Shown: positions 1-8,154, numbered from the stretch's first letter. The stretch: 64,000 nucleotides of DNA from Kineococcus mangrovi (GCF_041320705.1 NZ_JBGGTQ010000006.1:62001-126000); one strand, 5' to 3'. Notes: generated by a model from the sequence alone, not told the origin. Numbers and translations: made by a program.

Positions 1-227
1 GCTTTCGTCGCCCTCGTCGCTGGGCTGTGGCCGGCCTTGCGGGGTGGGGAGCGGGTGCAAAGCGTCCCGGACGCCAGCCCCTCTCGCCACTGAGGCACAT
101 CCCGTCCTGCCCTCCATCTGTGGCGGCTCGACGGCCAAGCGGGACGCACGGTCATCCCGCCCTCCGGGTGCCACTCGCTGACCGGCGGCAATTGCCCAGG
201 CAGCGATGCTGGCCGCGGTCGGCTCGA
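1..227. other. window-edge stretch, no supported gene
   Basis: I see no gene with a convincing start, ribosome-binding site and protein-like composition here. It holds one copy of the GCGGGATGACCGTG repeat, read on the minus strand. A minus-strand reading frame beginning with ATG at 117 runs off the left edge and could be the 5' end of a gene that lies outside the window, but too little is visible to support it. Confidence 0.4.
147..160 (-). repeat. GCGGGATGACCGTG repeat, copy 1
   Basis: Exact copy of a 14-base motif that recurs at 927-940, 1347-1360, 2978-2991 and, with one change, 7241-7254, always in this orientation. It lies 30 bases upstream of a possible minus-strand ATG at 117. Function unknown. 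Confidence 0.7.
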
Positions 228-899
228 CTACCGCAGGTAGCTGCTGAAGCTGCCGAAGAGCGAACCGCCCAGGAGCAGCAGCACCCAGAAGGCGCCGACG
301 ATCTTCAGCTCCCCAGGCATCACCCAGCGCCGCGCAACAGCACCCTCGCCCGTCCCCGCCTCGACGCCGGGCTGCACCAGGTCCTGATCGGTCACCACGG
401 ACAGACCCCGCAGGTCCATCCACCGTGACCGCTCCGCGGCGTACAGACAGACTCGCCGCCCATCGTGCAACGTCACCCGCGGGTAGGTCGTCCCCTGCTC
501 AACACCGGCGACCTGCGCCTGCGGGATGACCCAACGAGTCAGGAAGTTCTGCACGGTGATGCCGCCTGGCGCCAACCGCACGTACGGCACCGCGAAGAGC
601 AGGACGAACAGGAAGCTGCCGAGACCGATGACGGCAGTCACCAGGGTGCCGAACGACCGTGTAGCCCAGGGATCCTCGCCCAGGTAGACGAAGCCCATTG
701 GGTCGCTCAGGCACCACACCACCGTGAGCAGGACCCAGCCGAGCCAGCCGCTGATCTGATTGGTGCGGTTGCGCAGCACCCGCGCGTCTTGGCCAGCACG
801 GTGGCGGCCCACCTTGAGCACCTCGTTCCAGAGTCTTAGGTCGGGATCCCATCGGCGGGGGGAGCCGGCTCCTAAGTCTCTTGAAGCAGCGCCACCCAT
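228..899 (-). CDS. PH-domain-like membrane protein
   Basis: The predicted 223-residue protein has two hydrophobic helices near residues 50-66 and 84-105 and a third at the extreme C-terminus (about 200-217). The stretch after helix 2, with the pattern VRLAPGGITVQNFLTRW, resembles the start of small bacterial PH-like domains (bPH_6 type) that sit on the cytoplasmic face behind a membrane hairpin. I chose ATG 899 because the open frame upstream has no protein-like composition. An in-frame ATG inside the repeat copy at 927-940 is a less likely alternative. No strong Shine-Dalgarno sequence is visible. No neighbour gives a functional clue, so the role is unknown. The membrane topology is well supported and the family assignment is moderate. 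Confidence 0.7.
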   Translation of the reverse strand: MGGAASRDLGAGSPRRWDPDLRLWNEVLKVGRHRAGQDARVLRNRTNQISGWLGWVLLTVVWCLSDPMGFVYLGEDPWATRSFGTLVTAVIGLGSFLFVLLFAVPYVRLAPGGITVQNFLTRWVIPQAQVAGVEQGTTYPRVTLHDGRRVCLYAAERSRWMDLRGLSVVTDQDLVQPGVEAGTGEGAVARRWVMPGELKIVGAFWVLLLLGGSLFGSFSSYLR

Positions 900-926
900 C
901 CGCTCACGGCGCCCTGCGGGCGACGT

Positions 927-940
927 CACGGTCATCCCGC
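927..940 (-). repeat. GCGGGATGACCGTG repeat, copy 2
   Basis: Exact copy, 28 bases upstream of the minus-strand start at 899. The motif itself contains ATG ACC GTG, here in frame with that gene. Confidence 0.75.
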
Positions 941-1039
941 GGATAGTGCGCGTTCCTGGGCAACGACGGACACAGGGCATCACAGGGACGTGACCGTCTC
1001 CATGGAGGAGTCGGCTTCGCCTGGGACGATCAGCCGGTG

Positions 1040-1270
1040 ATGGGTGAGGACTCTGAGGTGGTGGCTCGAAGGCGCCCGCGTGTCTGGCCGTGGGGCGTCC
1101 TCGCGGTGGTCGGAGCGGTCGTCGCCACCTACGTCTCGGACGCCATGGGGTGGCCATGGTGGGTGCGCGGCCTGCTGATGGGGGCGTGCATCGGTGTGTT
1201 CTCGAGCTTGGCAGGCCGAGCTGCGCGTCGCCGCCGTGATGCGCGCACGGCCCGGGACTCGTCGAGCTGA
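1040..1270 (+). CDS. small two-helix membrane protein
   Basis: This is a 76-residue hypothetical protein with a basic N-terminus, two hydrophobic segments at about residues 15-36 and 41-59, and a basic, arginine-rich C-terminal tail after the second helix. That arrangement suggests a hairpin with both ends in the cytoplasm. ATG 1040 is used; a GTG three bases upstream is equivalent. No family is recognised. It stands alone between a minus-strand gene and the sigma factor operon, and its support is composition and topology only. Confidence 0.5.
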   Translation: MGEDSEVVARRRPRVWPWGVLAVVGAVVATYVSDAMGWPWWVRGLLMGACIGVFSSLAGRAARRRRDARTARDSSS

Positions 1271-1346
1271 GGAAGTGGCCGATGTCGAGCGGTCCTCTCC
1301 CCACGAGTGAGGAAAGATCGCTCGGTCTTGCCGCGGTGCGCGGGCG

Positions 1347-1360
1347 CACGGTCATCCCGC
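1347..1360 (-). repeat. GCGGGATGACCGTG repeat, copy 3
   Basis: Exact copy in the spacer upstream of the ECF sigma gene, 68 bases before its GTG. Read on the minus strand it points away from that gene, towards the 3' end of the small membrane protein gene. Confidence 0.75.
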
Positions 1361-1428
1361 AGACCAGGAGCTCGTCATCCGGGCCTTGTGTCCTGTAACC
1401 AACCACGCTCGTCCGGACACTAGGTGGT

Positions 1429-2025
1429 GTGGACAGCACCGATGAGGCCCTATGGGCAGCCGCCCGCAGCGGCGACGGCGACGCCTTCGCCGCCCTCTTC
1501 GACCGCCACCACGGCCGTGTGCACCGCCACAGCGCCCGACTGCTCACCACCGCAGCCGACGCCGACGACGTCACCGCCGCCACCTTCTTGGAACTGTGGC
1601 GCCGCCGCGACGACGTCCACCCCACCACCGGCAGCCTCCTGCCGTGGCTGCTGGTCACCGCCACCAACCTGACCCGCAACACCACCCGGAGCACCCGCCG
1701 CTACCGCGACCTGCTGCACCGCCTGCACCACCAACCCGCACCACACCGCACCCCTGACGTCGCTGACGTCGCTGAGGTCCACACCGCCGCCCACCTCGAC
1801 GAGCCCCTAGCCACTGCCTTACGGGTGCTGCGCACACCGGACCTGCAGCTGATCACCCTGGTGGTCCTCGAAGACCTCACCCTCACCGAAGCCGCCACCG
1901 TCCTGGGGCTGAGCCCGGGTGCGGCCAAGACCCGCCTGCACCGCGCCCGCACCCGCCTACGCACCGCCCTGGCCGACCACCCCGCCGCCAGTCGCCTGCG
2001 CGCACCCGAAGGGCAGCACCCATGA
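1429..2025 (+). CDS. ECF-family RNA polymerase sigma factor
   Basis: The 198-residue product has the two-domain layout of a group 4 (ECF) sigma factor. Region 2 lies at about residues 18-90, with the aspartate-rich ADADDVTAATFLELWRRR helix. Region 4 lies at about 125-180, where TLTEAATVLGLSPGAAKTRL is the helix-turn-helix that binds the -35 element. It should direct RNA polymerase to a small regulon. The start is GTG 1429. The stop overlaps the next gene's ATG by four bases (ATGA), so the two are translationally coupled and the downstream membrane protein is the natural candidate partner. Which signal it answers cannot be read from the sequence. Confidence 0.9.
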   Translation: MDSTDEALWAAARSGDGDAFAALFDRHHGRVHRHSARLLTTAADADDVTAATFLELWRRRDDVHPTTGSLLPWLLVTATNLTRNTTRSTRRYRDLLHRLHHQPAPHRTPDVADVAEVHTAAHLDEPLATALRVLRTPDLQLITLVVLEDLTLTEAATVLGLSPGAAKTRLHRARTRLRTALADHPAASRLRAPEGQHP

Positions 2026-2966
2026 CCGAGCCGATCTCCACCCCCAACACCACCCGGGCCGCTGCCCAAGAGGCCGCTCGAGACGCCGCTTTGGATGCTG
2101 AGGTCCGCGACCGCTTCACCGCCCACGAGCCGGCTGCGCTGGACCCGGTGTTCCGCGAGGCCCTGCGCACCCACCTGCGCCAGATGGTCACCGCATCGGC
2201 CACCGCGTCGGGCGAGACCACGGCCAAGAGCGAGGCGGTGTCCCGCCCCGCACGGCGTCGCCACTGGCCTCGGCGACGCACCCTGACCCTGGCTGCGGTC
2301 CTGGCCGCCGGCCTCGGCGGAGGTGGAGCAGCCCTGGCCTCGGGAGTGCTGCCGCTGCCGGGCGCCGATGACGTCGTCTTGCGCACCCCGGCCCAGACCG
2401 TCGTGCACACCGGCACCGCCACCGTCGACCTCGGCGAGCGGCCTGCCGGAGTCACCAGCGTCGAACTGACGCTGACCTGCCTCAGTGCTGGCACCTTCAC
2501 CTTCGACGACGGCGCCAGCCTGTCCTGCGCCCCCGGTGACGTCACCGCCCAGGCAGCATCGGTCCCCACTCCTGGCCTGGCGGCGCAGCACAGCGGCAGC
2601 GCCGGGTACACCCTGGCGTTGAAGGCGGGTCAGAGCACCACCACGATCACCGCCACGGCTGGCACCCGGTGGTCCCTGACGACCGCTTACTCCACCCGCA
2701 CACCGACCGAGTGGGCGCTCAACGCCCACGGTCAGACCTACGGCGTGACCAAGGACGACGGCAGCCAACCGGACCTGATCGCCGTCGTAGCGACCACCAG
2801 CACCGGCCAGCAGGGCTACGTCCGCGCCAGCGACTTGAATCCGCCGCTGAACTTCACCTCCCCGCAGGAAGCAGCTCAGTGGTCAGCAGCGCAACCGCCT
2901 GTGCGGACGCTGCCCGTGTACGCCTCCGACGGCACGACCGTCATCGGAAGCTTCCAGGCCGGCTGA
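2022..2966 (+). CDS. sigma-factor-linked single-pass membrane protein, putative regulator
   Basis: This 314-residue protein has a cytoplasmic N-terminal part of about 85 residues with an Arg-rich stop (PARRRHWPRRR). One transmembrane helix follows (about 88-110), then a roughly 200-residue extracytoplasmic region. The end of the protein, PVYASDGTTVIGSF, matches a short C-terminal motif I know from cell-envelope proteins of unknown function. The overlap with the sigma gene and the topology suggest an anti-sigma or sensor role. However, I do not see a canonical zinc-binding anti-sigma motif (HxxxCxxC), so this is inference from context. Confidence 0.7.
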   Translation: MTEPISTPNTTRAAAQEAARDAALDAEVRDRFTAHEPAALDPVFREALRTHLRQMVTASATASGETTAKSEAVSRPARRRHWPRRRTLTLAAVLAAGLGGGGAALASGVLPLPGADDVVLRTPAQTVVHTGTATVDLGERPAGVTSVELTLTCLSAGTFTFDDGASLSCAPGDVTAQAASVPTPGLAAQHSGSAGYTLALKAGQSTTTITATAGTRWSLTTAYSTRTPTEWALNAHGQTYGVTKDDGSQPDLIAVVATTSTGQQGYVRASDLNPPLNFTSPQEAAQWSAAQPPVRTLPVYASDGTTVIGSFQAG

Positions 2967-2977
2967 TCACAGCACTT

Positions 2978-2991
2978 CACGGTCATCCCGC
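2978..2991 (-). repeat. GCGGGATGACCGTG repeat, copy 4
   Basis: Exact copy 12 bases beyond the stop of the sigma-linked membrane protein gene. With copy 3 it brackets the sigma operon. Confidence 0.75.
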
Positions 2992-3251
2992 CGTCCGAAC
3001 CTCACGAGCGACGGCGCAGACCACGGTCGTGCTCGAAGATCACCCGACCCCAGCGTCCCGAAAACCAGTGTTTTCGGACCGACCTCAGCGCCGGACAGGA
3101 CTCAGCACGGTCACGACCACAGATGATCGCTTGATCGAAGCCAACACGGCTGCTAGTGGCGTCAGTGCCGCGTACGGCGCGTTGACAGCGAGCGCTGCAT
3201 GACTCGCGAGTCGACTTTTGTCGAGCCAGGGGAGCGGCGACACTTGTCCCC

Positions 3252-4094
3252 ATGCCCCTTCGTTCTCCGTTGTACCTGGACGCTGAGACCCTTGTCGCAT
3301 TGGCTGAGTATCATGATATCGATGTTCCAAGGAAGGCGTCTATCACCGAGAAGAAAATCCGCGAACGAGGTAGTTTAGGTCAGGGCGATGATGGAGCATT
3401 TGGCAACGCCGCCAGCGGCCGCATCAATATTGAGTACCAGACAACATATGAACTCAACCCGAGCAACAAGGTAACGGCCAGCAAAATTATTGACGGCCTA
3501 ATAAAGTCAAAAGCGGTTATTACTCAGCCTGCCGAATCTATCACTGTAGAGAAAGATGTCGTTTTTGAACTTGAAGGATGCACGCGGATCACCGCTGCCA
3601 GCACTGCCGGTAAGATGCTGCATATTATCCGGCGTCTCATCGAACGATCCGACACCAGCTTTGACGAAGTATTTGCCCTTCAAGCAGACGATCCCGAGGT
3701 AGCGGAGGAGCTTCGCAAGGTATATCTAGGTAATGAGCTGCTTCCCATTCCTGTCCTTATGGAGCTCACTGGCTGCGATTTGCCCCGTAAAATCTACATT
3801 AATGTACGGCCGAATCATTTCGTGGACGCCGCATCTGCTGACAAAATTGAAGGTAGGTTACGAATTCTAGGAACGGTCAGCCACGTTATTGCCGGGGGTC
3901 CTGATGGGTTTCTAAGCGCCGAAGAGTGGCTCTTGAATGGATATGAATATTTGTTCAAGCGCACCCTCATGACAAAACTTCATGGCACTGTAGAAAACCT
4001 CATGAGCGCATTTGACCTTGACCTGCCTGCAGACGATGTTCACGGACATATCACCGGACCAGCCATCGTGCTTGACGCGATCGCGATCTACTAA
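3252..4094 (+). CDS. DUF6414-like protein in an AT-richer island
   Basis: The 280-residue soluble protein begins with a short leader and the pattern PLYLDAETLVALAEY, followed by a Gly/Ser/Asn-rich stretch (about residues 38-60). This resembles the layout of DUF6414-type proteins (YLD motif, variable linker, alpha/beta remainder). No catalytic motif is evident and no function is established. Codon use is strikingly AT-rich compared with every gene around it (frequent ATT, AAA, TTA, AAT), which indicates recent horizontal acquisition. The ATG at 3252 follows a purine-rich GGGGAGCGG. It converges with the next gene, which shares the same composition, so the two were probably acquired together. 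A defence role is possible but is inferred only from context. Confidence 0.7.
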   Translation: MPLRSPLYLDAETLVALAEYHDIDVPRKASITEKKIRERGSLGQGDDGAFGNAASGRINIEYQTTYELNPSNKVTASKIIDGLIKSKAVITQPAESITVEKDVVFELEGCTRITAASTAGKMLHIIRRLIERSDTSFDEVFALQADDPEVAEELRKVYLGNELLPIPVLMELTGCDLPRKIYINVRPNHFVDAASADKIEGRLRILGTVSHVIAGGPDGFLSAEEWLLNGYEYLFKRTLMTKLHGTVENLMSAFDLDLPADDVHGHITGPAIVLDAIAIY

Positions 4095-4143
4095 CCGCCC
4101 GAACGCACTACCGTGCAGCAAATCGAATAAGATCCCGGCTACG

Positions 4144-4989
4144 TCAAGGGGTCAGCACAAGGGCTCCCAACCGGCCCCATTGCACAACAAGCACGGCAAG
4201 GTGCACTACCCCACGTGCTTGCTCCAAAGTCGGCGCGGGTCGCTGGTCGCCGCCGTGACGCTTAGGATCAGGCCACATTAAACGCAGCATTTGTTCGAGC
4301 GTGCGCGCAGCGTTCAGTGGCTGCTTACGCTTTGCATCGGCGTCCTCATTGCCGACGTGCAGCACTAGTTTGTGGTTACTTAAGAAAGCGCCAGCGATGT
4401 CGGAAAGTGTTGCCTTGTCCTTATTGGGGACCGCAATCGGCCGCAAGATAGCCTCAACTGCTTTGATGGAGTGATCCCAGGCGTCAGCTGCATCGGGGTG
4501 TAGGCCGTACGCTTTATCCCAGGCCTCAGCGAGGGCCGCGCTCGCCTCGTCGGCAGGACTAGTGGACTTTTTAAAGTCCGCGAACGCCACTTCATCTACC
4601 CGCTTTTGAAGGCCATAAGGGCGTTCACCGACGGACCATCCAGCATAACCTGCGTCCAGGAGATCGCTGAGCGCTTGCCGTTGAGACTCGTCGTACCCTG
4701 TGCGATGCAGGAAATGCAAAGTCGCGTCAAGGACATCGAGTAGATGATCGTCCTCTATGTCCGCATAGTCTGCCAGCTGTTCCCCGGGGCTCTTCATGAA
4801 GCTTAGCTCTCCGATGTCGAGCCGGTGATTCAGTGAGGCGGCGACTAGATGGACGACATCACCACCACGCTCCAACGTTTTGATGATCCAGCTTCGTAGA
4901 CTGGGCCCCAGAGAAAGGGGGATGCCGTCGCTCATTATGCGAGCTGGGCGCTTACCCTGTCGTACGCTCAATGGTTGATAGTCACTCAT
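4144..4989 (-). CDS. possible HEPN/Abi-C-like protein in an AT-richer island
   Basis: The 281-residue soluble, mostly helical protein carries in its C-terminal half the pattern HSIKAVEAILRPIAVPN, then KATLSDIAGAF, then RHGG and a terminal ARGVVHLAVLVVQWGR helix. This order is reminiscent of the C-terminal domain of abortive-infection and HEPN-type proteins, in which a helical bundle with a polar Arg/His site can act as an RNase. A textbook R-x(4-6)-H motif is not clear (RLMWPDPKRH has longer spacing), so the assignment is tentative. It converges with the DUF6414-like gene 50 bases away and shares its foreign composition. The start is ATG 4989. I am confident it is a gene and only moderately confident of the family. 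Confidence 0.65.
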   Translation of the reverse strand: MSDYQPLSVRQGKRPARIMSDGIPLSLGPSLRSWIIKTLERGGDVVHLVAASLNHRLDIGELSFMKSPGEQLADYADIEDDHLLDVLDATLHFLHRTGYDESQRQALSDLLDAGYAGWSVGERPYGLQKRVDEVAFADFKKSTSPADEASAALAEAWDKAYGLHPDAADAWDHSIKAVEAILRPIAVPNKDKATLSDIAGAFLSNHKLVLHVGNEDADAKRKQPLNAARTLEQMLRLMWPDPKRHGGDQRPAPTLEQARGVVHLAVLVVQWGRLGALVLTP

Positions 4990-5108
4990 AGTTTCACTAT
5001 ACCTAGATGACAGAAGGGGGTAATTCGTTTAGCACCTAGTCACGCATACGCAAGGCCGATAATATTTCTTATGACAAAGTGCGCCTGAAGCCACTCTCCC
5101 GCAGTGGT

Positions 5109-5312
5109 TCAGGACGGGTCGTGCTCGCCCTGCCCCGCCAGCCGAGGCACGTCGGTGCGGTTTGCCTGGCGGCTGGCCCTTTTGGTCGGGTCCAGCTGGG
5201 CGAGCTCGCGGGTCTGCGCTTCCACGGGACGCCCGGCCGCGTCCCCCATCGCCACCAGCGCCCGCGCGGCGAGCACGTCGGCGCGCGTGGCCGACTCCGT
5301 CGTCACGCTCAC
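5109..5312 (-). CDS. small hypothetical protein
   Basis: A 67-residue hydrophilic protein, Ala/Arg-rich and predicted helical, with no recognised family. Its GTG start overlaps the stop of the frameshifted upstream gene by four bases (GTGA), so the two form a translationally coupled pair; that coupling is the main evidence that it is real. Confidence 0.5.
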   Translation of the reverse strand: MSVTTESATRADVLAARALVAMGDAAGRPVEAQTRELAQLDPTKRASRQANRTDVPRLAGQGEHDPS

Positions 5313-5669
5313 GTCCGCGGCCCTCCGTTCAGCCTGGCCAGCTCCACCATGACGTCGTACATCATCCCCCGATCGACCTCAGATGCCGAGGGGTCACGCG
5401 ACAACGACGTCAAGACCACCCACCCAGCCTCCTCCAGCTTGGGGTTGCCCGACTGCGACACCGCCTCGACCGCCCAGTGGAAGCGCGCCCACAGCTCCGC
5501 GCGCGGCCGCGACCTGCGTGTCCCGGTTCGCCTGCTCCGCCGCCGCCAGCGTCAGGCAGTTCTGCTCAGCGGCCGCCGTCGTCGAGACGCGGTTCTGCCG
5601 GCCTTGGACGAACAACGCGACCACCCCGACGGCGCCGGCGATGATCCCGGCCCACAGCGTCGAGTCCAC
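5309..5669 (-). pseudogene. membrane-anchored coiled-coil-like protein, frameshifted
   Basis: Reading from GTG 5669 gives an N-terminal transmembrane helix (STLWAGIIAGAVGVVALFVQ), then a helical Ala/Gln/Glu-rich segment ending DTQVAAAR. At about 5498 one extra base in a GCGCGCG run shifts the frame. The protein then continues convincingly as ELWARFHWAVEAVSQSG through PSASEVDRGMMYDVMVELARL to a stop overlapping the next gene. Corrected, it is about 119 residues, similar in layout to small actinobacterial membrane-anchored hypotheticals. The length of 361 bases (3n+1) fits a single insertion. It could be a true pseudogene, a programmed shift, or a sequencing error in a GC run. Confidence 0.7.
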
Positions 5670-5784
5670 GCACGCACCGTGGCGGTGCCCTCTCCGGCAC
5701 CGGCTCGACCTGGCGTCGGACGTCACGCACATATCGATGTCGGGGCGGCGCTTCGGGCGTGCTCGGCGCGTCTTCAACGGACGT

Positions 5785-7191
5785 CTACTGCGCCCTCACA
5801 GCGTGAGCGGGCAATCGCCGCGCCAGCCACGGCAGCAACAGCAACGCCCCTGCGCAGCCCAGCGCGACCGCCGCCCACGGCAGCCACGACGCCACCGCGA
5901 ACAACCCGACCAGCAACGGCGCCAGCAGCGCGGTGGCGTTGAAGCCGTACTGCACCGTCGCCATGTACCGCCCGTACGCCGCCACCGGCGCCGACGCCTC
6001 GGCCATCGCCATCACCCGGACCCCGATCAGCATGGCCGAGACCGCCAGTACGACCGTGGAAGCCAGCAGCCACACCGGCTGCCACCCCCCACCGATGGAC
6101 GGGGCCGCGGCGCACATCGCGCACCAGGCGAGGACCAGCACCGTCCCGGCGGTGACGGTGCGGGTGCGCGTCCACCCACTCGTCCAGCGCACCACCAGCG
6201 CGGTGCTGGTGGAGGTGATGCCGGTCAGCAGCGCGATGGAGGCCCCCGGCACCCACCCCGGTGCGTGCAGCCGCTCCAGAGCCCACACCGAGAAGCCGAC
6301 GAGGTGGACGTCGGTGGCCAGGCCCGTCAGGGCGATCACCACCAGCAGGACCAGGAAGGGACGGTCCCGCCAGGGCCGCGGCGCAGCCCTCACCGTGGCG
6401 TCCGACGGCGCGGCCGGCGTGCGGACATCGGACGTGGTGGCGCTGCCAGCAAGGTCCGTGGCGTACGGGCCGGCCTCACCGGAGATGGCCGGGTGCGCCG
6501 GAGCCTGCGCCGCAGCGGGGGCGTGGCGGTCACGGGCGGGCTTGATGTGGACCAGGCGCCACAGCAGACCGGCGGCCAGCACGAAGGTCAACGCGTCGAC
6601 AGCGACCGCGACACGCAGGGCCGAGGTGTCCAGCCACGTCAGCAGGGCGGCGGCGAGCAGGGCGCCGAGACCGAAGGCGGCCGAGCGGATCATGTCGACG
6701 TGGGCGAACGGCCCGTCCTTGGGCCCATCGCCGGCGACGGCGGCGATGAGGGAGAACAGGGAGCTGTAGAAGGTCTGCGTCCCGGCCGCGACCAGCACCG
6801 CCCCGCCGACCGCCAGAGCCACCGCGGCCCCTCGACCGGACCCGGCCCTGCTGCTTGTGCTGCTGGTGGTGCCGGCCAGGAGGTAGAGCGTCATGCCGAC
6901 GGCCTGGATGAGCTGGGAGGTGATGACGACGCGACGGGGCCCGAAGCGATCCACGACGGTGCCCACGACCAACGGGGCGCCCAGACCGGCGAGGGTGCCG
7001 AGGAACAGCAGCGTCCCGGCCAGGCCGACCGACAAGCCGACGACCTGGACGCTGTAGACGAGCACCAGGGGCAGGAACAGGCCGGAGCCGAAGTTGTCGA
7101 CGGCCAAGGCCAGCAGCAGCCCCCAGCGGGAGCGGTCGTCCTCGCGCGACCAGGTCGGGACCTCCTCGGTGCCCACTGCGGTGCGTGCCAC
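5785..7191 (-). CDS. MFS transporter
   Basis: The 468-residue integral membrane protein has about twelve hydrophobic helices in two halves, split by a long hydrophilic central loop (about residues 215-280) rich in Ala, Pro and Ser. The first-loop motif VGTVVDRFGPRR matches the conserved MFS loop 2-3 signature. It probably exports small molecules or drugs by proton antiport; the substrate is unknown. The start is GTG 7191. A copy of the short intergenic repeat lies 50 bases upstream. It shares no operon with neighbours. Confidence 0.85.
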   Translation of the reverse strand: MARTAVGTEEVPTWSREDDRSRWGLLLALAVDNFGSGLFLPLVLVYSVQVVGLSVGLAGTLLFLGTLAGLGAPLVVGTVVDRFGPRRVVITSQLIQAVGMTLYLLAGTTSSTSSRAGSGRGAAVALAVGGAVLVAAGTQTFYSSLFSLIAAVAGDGPKDGPFAHVDMIRSAAFGLGALLAAALLTWLDTSALRVAVAVDALTFVLAAGLLWRLVHIKPARDRHAPAAAQAPAHPAISGEAGPYATDLAGSATTSDVRTPAAPSDATVRAAPRPWRDRPFLVLLVVIALTGLATDVHLVGFSVWALERLHAPGWVPGASIALLTGITSTSTALVVRWTSGWTRTRTVTAGTVLVLAWCAMCAAAPSIGGGWQPVWLLASTVVLAVSAMLIGVRVMAMAEASAPVAAYGRYMATVQYGFNATALLAPLLVGLFAVASWLPWAAVALGCAGALLLLPWLARRLPAHAVRAQ

Positions 7192-7240
7192 AGGTCACGA
7201 ACGTAGAGCAGCCCTGGGCCGACGGAGGGGAGCCGGACGT

Positions 7241-7254
7241 CACGGTCATCCCGT
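7241..7254 (-). repeat. GCGGGATGACCGTG-type repeat, copy 5
   Basis: Thirteen of fourteen bases match (first G to A on the minus strand). It is located 50 bases upstream of the MFS start at 7191 and directly beside a hairpin at 7256-7291. Confidence 0.7.
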
Positions 7255-7255
7255 A

Positions 7256-7291
7256 CGTCCGGGGATCAGCCCGCGGCCTCGTCCCCGGACG
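7256..7291 (-). terminator. hairpin downstream of 7303..7749 gene
   Basis: Perfect 10-base arms (CGTCCGGGGA at 7256-7265 and its complement at 7282-7291) separated by 16 bases. It lies just past the stop of the minus-strand membrane protein gene; there is no T-tract, as is usual in high-GC actinobacteria. Confidence 0.5.
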
Positions 7292-7302
7292 GGGAGGCGC
7301 CC

Positions 7303-7749
7303 CTAGAGGGTCCGAGCCGTCCGACGGCGTCGCAGCTTCGCGACGCCCACGGCGGCGACCATCGTCACCCCCGCGAGAGCGAGCTGGAGCAACGGCGCGT
7401 AGAGCAGGCCGAGGACCGCGGTGGACGACTCCGAGGTGTGGATGCTCCACAGCACCCACGCGGTCAGGGCGATGAGCAGCAGGTCCCCGAGGAGCACCAC
7501 CGAGGTCGCCCCTCGCCAGTACCGACGCACGGAGGCACCCACCGCGACCGCGGCGGCGAACGGCAGCAGCGCCCACGCGCCGAACGCGATCACGAAGACC
7601 ACCGACCCGACGCTCTCGGTGACGAGGTCCCAGCTCGTCAGGTACGCCGTCGCCACCAGCGTCGTCACCGCCCCCACCGCGGGCAACCCCACGAGAGCGA
7701 GCAGCACGGGGTCGCGGAGGGACGGGAGACGGCGGAACGCGGTGGTCAC
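7303..7749 (-). CDS. four-helix hypothetical membrane protein
   Basis: The 148-residue protein has four hydrophobic helices (about 14-36, 48-70, 83-103, 112-135) linked by short loops, and a basic C-terminus. No conserved motif or family is recognised. The start is at 7749. It lies upstream of an MFS gene on the same strand, but a repeat and a hairpin separate them, so co-transcription is doubtful. Confidence 0.65.
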   Translation of the reverse strand: MTTAFRRLPSLRDPVLLALVGLPAVGAVTTLVATAYLTSWDLVTESVGSVVFVIAFGAWALLPFAAAVAVGASVRRYWRGATSVVLLGDLLLIALTAWVLWSIHTSESSTAVLGLLYAPLLQLALAGVTMVAAVGVAKLRRRRTARTL

Positions 7750-8154
7750 ACGTCAACGGTGACACCTGAGCGGCGTCCAGGAGGGCGGTTCAGCCCCGCG
7801 TCCGTGCCGAGACGCGGTCGTCCTGCGCTCGGGACGCGATCACGGAGCGCCGGGACCTACGCCGCGGCGCCGGGCTGCCGGTGAGCGGGACGACCCCGAC
7901 GCCGACCACGGCCGCGGCCGGTCGCAGGAGTTCCTGCGACGCGCCGGCCGGGCCGGGGGTGGGAGCTGCGCCGGGGGTGGGGGCCCGGCGCCCGCTACGG
8001 TGACGACGTGATCGAGCTCCCGGGGTAGGTCGGGGGCCTCGCGTGCCGCGCACGCACGAGCCACCCGACCCCCGTCGAGACGACCGGCCGACCCGTGACG
8101 TGCCACCGGCACCCGGCGCCGGTCCCCCTCGGCCTGCCCCGATGGAGACCCCCC
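7750..8154. other. 405-base intergenic region between divergent genes
   Basis: No protein-like frame is supported. It contains an inverted repeat at 7921-7940 and a pair of GCCGGGGGTGGG direct repeats around 7952-7980. It must hold the promoters of both divergent genes, although no clear -35/-10 pair stands out. Confidence 0.5.
7921..7940. promoter_or_regulatory. inverted repeat, possible operator
   Basis: Nine-base arms GTCGCAGGA and TCCTGCGAC separated by two bases, in the spacer between divergent membrane protein genes. No regulator gene is adjacent, so its ligand protein is unknown. Confidence 0.4.

Noticed and set aside
27-428. Plus-strand 133-codon frame at the left edge
   Set aside because: Pro/Arg/Gln-rich, no ribosome site, and its second half is antisense to the membrane protein gene at 228..899.
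5345-5370. A second frameshift in the 5.3-5.7 kb pseudogene
   Set aside because: Recounting the run of five C bases at 5366-5370 restores the reading frame through DRGMMYDV, so one frameshift suffices.
7790-8053. Possible small minus-strand gene in the 7.75-8.15 kb spacer
   Set aside because: Translation is Arg/Pro/Gly low complexity with no credible start context, so I treat the region as intergenic.
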